Below are positions 15,773 through 19,412 of a DNA stretch of 19,412 nucleotides, in pieces. The notes beneath the pieces were generated by a model. The model ran no database searches, was not told the DNA's origin, and was given only the letters and a program-made list of their open reading frames with translations. Both the position numbers and the translations under genes were made by a program. Source of the DNA: DASUTB01 sp036374835 (GTDB lineage Bacteria > Actinomycetota > Actinomycetes > Jiangellales > Jiangellaceae); NCBI GenBank assembly GCA_036374835.1, contig DASUTB010000057.1, positions 1-19,412 of the forward strand. The letters run 5' to 3'. Each line of letters begins with the position of its first letter. Position 1 is the first letter of the stretch.

Positions 15773-16176
15773 GTCCGAAGTTCGCACGCCCTGACCCTGG
15801 CGACTTGCCGCAGATGCTTGCCGAGGCGCACGAAATGTACGACGGCGCGCTCGCTGAGAGTGCCGGTAGGGGCAAAGCAGCGGCATCCCTCGCGATCAAC
15901 GCCGCAGTCCGCTCGTCAGACTGCATTTGTGTCGCCGAACTCGGATACCACTCCGCAGCAGCCTCACATGCAGCAGCCATCGACGTACTCAGCCAGACAA
16001 CCGACGCAGAGCCGCTCACCGAAGCACTGTCAGCGGCTTTGTCGTTGAAGTCGCTGTACAACTATCAGCACGGCCCTGCCGACGAGTCGAGCGTCGATGA
16101 CGTAATCGCCAATGCAAGGACACTGCTCGACGCCGCTGACGAGCGTGTCGCCGCAGCTGACCTTGGCGACTCCTAA
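15769..16176 (+). CDS. Small HEPN-like protein paired with the nucleotidyltransferase
   Basis: A 135-residue, mostly helical, alanine-rich protein. The segment ASLAINAAVRSSDCICVAEL, followed by GYHSAAASHAAAIDVL and LSLKSLYNYQHG, matches a family of small actinobacterial HEPN-like helical bundles often placed beside nucleotidyltransferases. The RNase motif Rx4-6H of active HEPN toxins is not present in the expected helix: the nearest is K94 with H101, and tyrosines at 97 and 99. It could be an altered toxin, an inactive partner, or a nucleotide-binding helper. ATGA overlap with the upstream gene shows one operon. I see no terminator after it. Confidence 0.6.
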   Translation: MSPKFARPDPGDLPQMLAEAHEMYDGALAESAGRGKAAASLAINAAVRSSDCICVAELGYHSAAASHAAAIDVLSQTTDAEPLTEALSAALSLKSLYNYQHGPADESSVDDVIANARTLLDAADERVAAADLGDS

Positions 16177-16177
16177 G

Positions 16178-16306
16178 AGCCGCCCCGACTGGGCTCAAGC
16201 CGTCATCGAGGAAGGCGACAGTCGTGATGCCTGCGGCGAGCGCCGCGTCGTAGGCCTCCCGCCCGACGCCACCGGCTCCGGCTATGCACGCCTTCGTCGG
16301 AACATC
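16178..16306 (-). pseudogene. Remnant of a NeuD/PglD-like N-terminus
   Basis: On the minus strand an open stretch reads KACIAGAGGVGREAYDAALA then AGITTVAFLDDGLSP. This is the PglD_N pattern of NeuD-family sugar acetyltransferases: short strand, GAGGxGRE nucleotide-like loop, helix, then FLDD. It lies just after the stop of the FG-GAP lipoprotein gene and runs into the 3' end of the HEPN-like gene, where the similarity ends after about 40 residues; the acyltransferase repeats are missing and no ATG or GTG is in frame at its start. It looks like the stump of a gene that once followed the lipoprotein operon. Based on motif recall only. Confidence 0.5.
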
Positions 16307-16314
16307 GTGCCAGC

Positions 16315-17964
16315 TCAGCAACCAGCGGGGAGCTGGACGTGCCGGTCTACCGCGACTCCGCGAAGCACAGTCGGGTCCTCGCCCGGCGGCGTCACCTGCA
16401 AGTCGACGTCCGTGGTCTCTCCTAGTCCGAGATGGACGATGAGCTCGTGGCCGGACGTGTACCCGGACGACGCGGTGATCTCGCCGCTCGTGATGAGACG
16501 GTCGACATCGCCGGCACGGCCCGCCTCGTAGGCGGCCACCTTGGTGCCGATGCCAGCGCCAACGGACAACCAATGGCCCGCGTCGCTGATGTTGCGCAGG
16601 AACAGTGATGGCAGCGCCGGTTCCCACTCCACCAGCAACAGGTCCAGACGCCCGTCCCGGTCGACGTCCGCCACGGGGCCACTGATCCAATACTGCGGGT
16701 CGCCGAGTCCGGACGGCTCCTCGAAGCGAGGTACGCCGTCGACGAGCTCACCGGTGTGCCGGAAGACCGCCGGACCGCTACCACCATCTGTCGAAGCGGT
16801 CGTCACCAGATCCGGCCAACCGTCGTTGTCCATGTCGGCCAGCGAGAGGTCGGGTGCCTTGGTCGGCAGCCCGACCAGTCCCGCCTCCTCGGTGACGTCC
16901 ACGAACTCGGGCACATCACCGGGCTCGGATGTCTGGTTGAGATACAACCGCACCGGCACGCTCTCGCCGAAGTCCACCGTGCTGTTGAAATGGTGCCCGA
17001 CAGCCAGGTCCGGCCGGCCGTCCCGGTTGACGTCACCGAACACCGCGCCGGCGACAAGGTCCTCATCGCCGTATGTCTCCCATTCGAAGACCTCGGAGAC
17101 CACTTCCTTGAAGCCGTCGCTGCCGCCGACGAACAGCCGGTTCGACCCGCCGACGAATATGTCTGTCCATCCATCAGCATTCACGTCACCGGTCGCCAAC
17201 CCGAGACCGTCGATGTCGAGCGGCAGCCCTGCCTCTCCAGTCGTGTCCTCGAACTGCAGGTCCCCGACGTTCCGATAGAGCCGGCTCGAGCCGCCTTCGT
17301 AGATGTCCTCAACGATGAACAGGTCCAAGAGGCCGTCGGCATCGTGGTCGAGCACACCGACCGATCGACCGCTGAGAGACGGATCGATCCCGGCATCGAC
17401 CTCCTCGAAGCTTCCATCGCCCTCGTTCTCGTAGACGGTCGTCGGCGCGGTCTGCCGTTCGCCATCACGGGGCGTTCGCGAGACGACCAGGTCGACGTCC
17501 CCGTCACCGTCCAGATCTGCGAACGCGGCACCACTGGTCCGGCCACGCACCTCCGGTAGTTCAGCGCGCTCGAGCGAATCATCGGCTGAGCGGAGCAGGA
17601 CGTCCGACGACGGCCCGTCAGCGCCACGTTGCTGGTACTCCTCGACCGGGCGGTCGGCGAACGTCCCTACGAACAGATCAGGGGTACCGCTGCCATCGAT
17701 GTCGCCCCACGCCGCCGCATGCCCGCGCATACCGGTCAGCGGCTCGACGAGGCCGAAGTCAGCGGTCGCGTCCTCGAACCGAATCTCACCGCCTGAACCG
17801 GAGGCTGGAGCGGACCAGCAGGTCGATTGCTCGCCGGCCGCAACGGTGCCTGAGCTTGCCTCGGTTGACGAATCGGCCGGCGGCTCGTCGTCTGAGGTGG
17901 ACGTGCATCCCCCAACGGCCAGGAAGGCAAGCACGGAGCCGACGAGGACGCGCGGCCGTTTCAT
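16315..17964 (-). CDS. FG-GAP/VCBS-repeat lipoprotein with C-terminal ASPIC/UnbV domain (CRTAC1-like)
   Basis: A 549-residue lipoprotein: basic start MKRPR, hydrophobic run, lipobox AVGGC with Cys20, then an acidic Ser/Glu/Asp linker. Seven calcium-loop motifs of the DxDxDGxxD type begin at about residues 88, 150, 206, 260, 311, 377 and 433 (DIDGSGTPDL, DLDGDGDVDL, DHDADGLLDL, DVNADGWTDI, DVNRDGRPDL, DMDNDGWPDL, DVDRDGRLDL), the count for a seven-blade integrin-like propeller. Residues 460-549 fit the ASPIC/UnbV module (HWLSVGAGIGTKV, SGYTSGHELIVHLGLG). The protein would sit on the outer face of the membrane; its ligand is unknown. Its ATG overlaps the stop of the upstream propeller lipoprotein gene (ATGA). 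Confidence 0.88.
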   Translation of the reverse strand: MKRPRVLVGSVLAFLAVGGCTSTSDDEPPADSSTEASSGTVAAGEQSTCWSAPASGSGGEIRFEDATADFGLVEPLTGMRGHAAAWGDIDGSGTPDLFVGTFADRPVEEYQQRGADGPSSDVLLRSADDSLERAELPEVRGRTSGAAFADLDGDGDVDLVVSRTPRDGERQTAPTTVYENEGDGSFEEVDAGIDPSLSGRSVGVLDHDADGLLDLFIVEDIYEGGSSRLYRNVGDLQFEDTTGEAGLPLDIDGLGLATGDVNADGWTDIFVGGSNRLFVGGSDGFKEVVSEVFEWETYGDEDLVAGAVFGDVNRDGRPDLAVGHHFNSTVDFGESVPVRLYLNQTSEPGDVPEFVDVTEEAGLVGLPTKAPDLSLADMDNDGWPDLVTTASTDGGSGPAVFRHTGELVDGVPRFEEPSGLGDPQYWISGPVADVDRDGRLDLLLVEWEPALPSLFLRNISDAGHWLSVGAGIGTKVAAYEAGRAGDVDRLITSGEITASSGYTSGHELIVHLGLGETTDVDLQVTPPGEDPTVLRGVAVDRHVQLPAGC

Positions 17965-19310
17965 TCGAGCTCCACGACCACCAGAACCACCTCGCCGAAC
18001 AGGCTGTCGGCGCCGGGCTCATTCGCGTTCATTCCCAGATACAGCGTCGAACCATCGGCGTCAATCGCCACGTTGTAGGTCCCACCGAGCGACATGCCAA
18101 GCGCTTCCTGGGCGAGCGGGTCTAGCTCGACGATTGTGCGCTGTTCCCCGGTCTCCGTGTCGACTTCGATCAGAGGTGTCCCGCGCTCAGCGGCGCCGCC
18201 GTGCGCATCCGGCACGTACCAGAGCTTGCTGCCGTCCGGCGCCATCGCCAACGACGCCGTATAGCCGGCGGCTTCGCCCAGTTCGCGCAGCTCACCGTCC
18301 GGCTCAAGCGCGAACAACGTGTCTGGGCTCTGAGTGACCAGATAGACCGTTCCGTCCGGTGCCGGCGGTGTGGCTGCGCGAAGGAATGCTCCGGGCAAGG
18401 TGATGTCTGTCTCGCTCACCTCCTCGGTAGACGGATCCCAGCGTGCGAGGCTGCCGTCGTCACGCGAGAACAGCACGCGACCTTCCTGATCGACGGCCAT
18501 CGCCCGAAAGCCTCGGTGGCTCTCCTCGTCATCGGTGGCGAAGACCTGTTCGCCGGTCGCCATGTCCAGCACGGCCAATGCGCCGCGCTGCGGGTCGTGC
18601 ATTTGCGGGTTCGCGGCCTCGGCATACAGCAGTCCGCCCTCCGCCCAACCCGCCATCGACGGGATGCCGTGCTCCTCTAGGATCACGCCCATGTTCTCGA
18701 CGGTGCGCTCTTTCGGGTCCAGCCGCAGCAGCACGTCGCCGCCGTAGTTCCCCTCGTAGCCGACCTCGCCCTGAGAACCCCAGTAGGTGGCCGCGTACAC
18801 CTCTCCGCACGGGCCGAGCACCATCTGGGCGTGGATCTTGCCGTAACCGGTCTCACCGTCCTGGTGATCGGTCAGCGACAGCACATCGCTGATCTGCGTC
18901 AGCTGATCATCCTCCGGGTCGTACTCGTACAGGAACGAGTTGCCGTCCGTCCCCGCGTGGTCGCCGATCGCCGAGATGAACCGGCCATCCTCAAGGACGA
19001 CGCCCTGGCCCCATTGCGACCAGGGCTCGCCCTCGTAATCCGGACGCGGATAGACCGCCCCGCGAACCGCCGGCCCCTCGCTGCCGTCGGCGAGCGTCAC
19101 CAACTCGACCGACGGTTCGTCCGACCACGGTTGCGCGTCCTCCCCCGCCTGTCGGCAATCGGCGCCGCGGCTCGACGAAACGGCTTCCCCGCCGTCTGCG
19201 TCGCCGTCGCCTGCGCCGGACGGCCGATCCGCGTCCGACGGCTCCCCCGAAAAGCAGCCCGCCACCGCCATGATCACAACGAGCGGCGGCACCATCCGGA
19301 TAGCCCCCAC
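17961..19310 (-). CDS. Lipoprotein with NHL/SMP-30-like beta-propeller
   Basis: A 449-residue lipoprotein with lipobox AVAGC near residue 19 and an acidic, Gly/Ser/Asp-rich linker to about residue 65. The rest is a run of four-stranded blade-like repeats such as GQGVVLEDGRFISAIGDH, GGDVLLRLDPKERTVENMG, GALAVLDMATGEQVF, GRVLFSRDDGSLARWDP, DGTVYLVTQSPDTLFALEPD and GSTLYLGMNANE, as in NHL, PQQ-like and SMP-30 propellers. No catalytic site stands out. I take the GTG at 19310 because it supplies the arginine of the signal peptide n-region and lies where a leaderless transcript would start; the ATG at 19295, with GGGGG upstream, is a good alternative. First gene of a two-gene operon with the FG-GAP lipoprotein. 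Confidence 0.75.
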   Translation of the reverse strand: MGAIRMVPPLVVIMAVAGCFSGEPSDADRPSGAGDGDADGGEAVSSSRGADCRQAGEDAQPWSDEPSVELVTLADGSEGPAVRGAVYPRPDYEGEPWSQWGQGVVLEDGRFISAIGDHAGTDGNSFLYEYDPEDDQLTQISDVLSLTDHQDGETGYGKIHAQMVLGPCGEVYAATYWGSQGEVGYEGNYGGDVLLRLDPKERTVENMGVILEEHGIPSMAGWAEGGLLYAEAANPQMHDPQRGALAVLDMATGEQVFATDDEESHRGFRAMAVDQEGRVLFSRDDGSLARWDPSTEEVSETDITLPGAFLRAATPPAPDGTVYLVTQSPDTLFALEPDGELRELGEAAGYTASLAMAPDGSKLWYVPDAHGGAAERGTPLIEVDTETGEQRTIVELDPLAQEALGMSLGGTYNVAIDADGSTLYLGMNANEPGADSLFGEVVLVVVELE

Positions 19311-19316
19311 AGACCG

Positions 19317-19322
19317 AGGCTA
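19317..19322 (-). promoter_or_regulatory. Candidate -10 box of the propeller-lipoprotein operon
   Basis: TAGCCT on the minus strand, placed so that transcription would begin at about the GTG at 19310. The -35 region is not convincing. The remaining bases to the right edge show no gene. Confidence 0.4.
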
Positions 19323-19412
19323 CGCCGCGTGGCAACGGTTGGCTGCGATTTCAGCAAAACACTGCACCCGTACGACCTCGGCGCACACGCCTGCCCCGCA
19401 AGGGGTTACGTG

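Noticed and set aside
1..19412. CRISPR array, tRNA, rRNA, insertion sequence or att sites
   Set aside because: No evenly spaced repeats, no tRNA-like cloverleaf, no rRNA signature, and no transposase or integrase motif was found by eye on either strand.

Overview
The window is high-GC DNA with strong codon bias, four-base ATGA overlaps between neighbouring genes, several starts that look leaderless, and lipobox lipoproteins. This points to the chromosome of a high-GC actinomycete. The gene set would suit a Jiangellales or Propionibacteriales type of organism, but the genus cannot be fixed from the sequence.

Layout. (1) 1-3199, minus: most of mfd, the transcription-repair coupling factor, cut by the left window edge. 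(2) 3404-7883: a sulfate-activation block. cysQ, cysD and cysN form a minus-strand operon (PAP phosphatase and the two ATP sulfurylase subunits). A plus-strand APS kinase gene, with an N-terminal domain that looks like a degenerate ATP sulfurylase, converges on cysN. Together they make APS and PAPS and remove the PAP by-product. (3) 8228-12701, plus: a complete polar/general L-amino-acid ABC importer in the order aapJ-aapQ-aapM-aapP, with an intercistronic hairpin after aapJ. (4) 12844-14751, plus: a secreted LVIVD-repeat beta-propeller with an inserted PA domain, followed by a textbook terminator at 14773-14808. (5) 14809-16314: a small accessory island. It holds the C-terminal remnant of a HipA-like kinase, a two-gene nucleotidyltransferase/HEPN-like toxin-antitoxin-type module with a palindrome over its -35 box, and the N-terminal remnant of a NeuD/PglD-like gene. 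(6) 16315-19310, minus: a two-gene operon of beta-propeller lipoproteins, an NHL/SMP-30-like one followed by an FG-GAP/ASPIC-UnbV one with seven calcium-loop motifs.

Most of the window is ordinary housekeeping and transport. The parts worth a second look are the accessory island with gene debris on both sides, the degenerate domain on the APS kinase, the paired propeller lipoproteins, and several strong inverted repeats in the spaces between genes. I see no tRNA, rRNA, CRISPR array, transposase or integrase.
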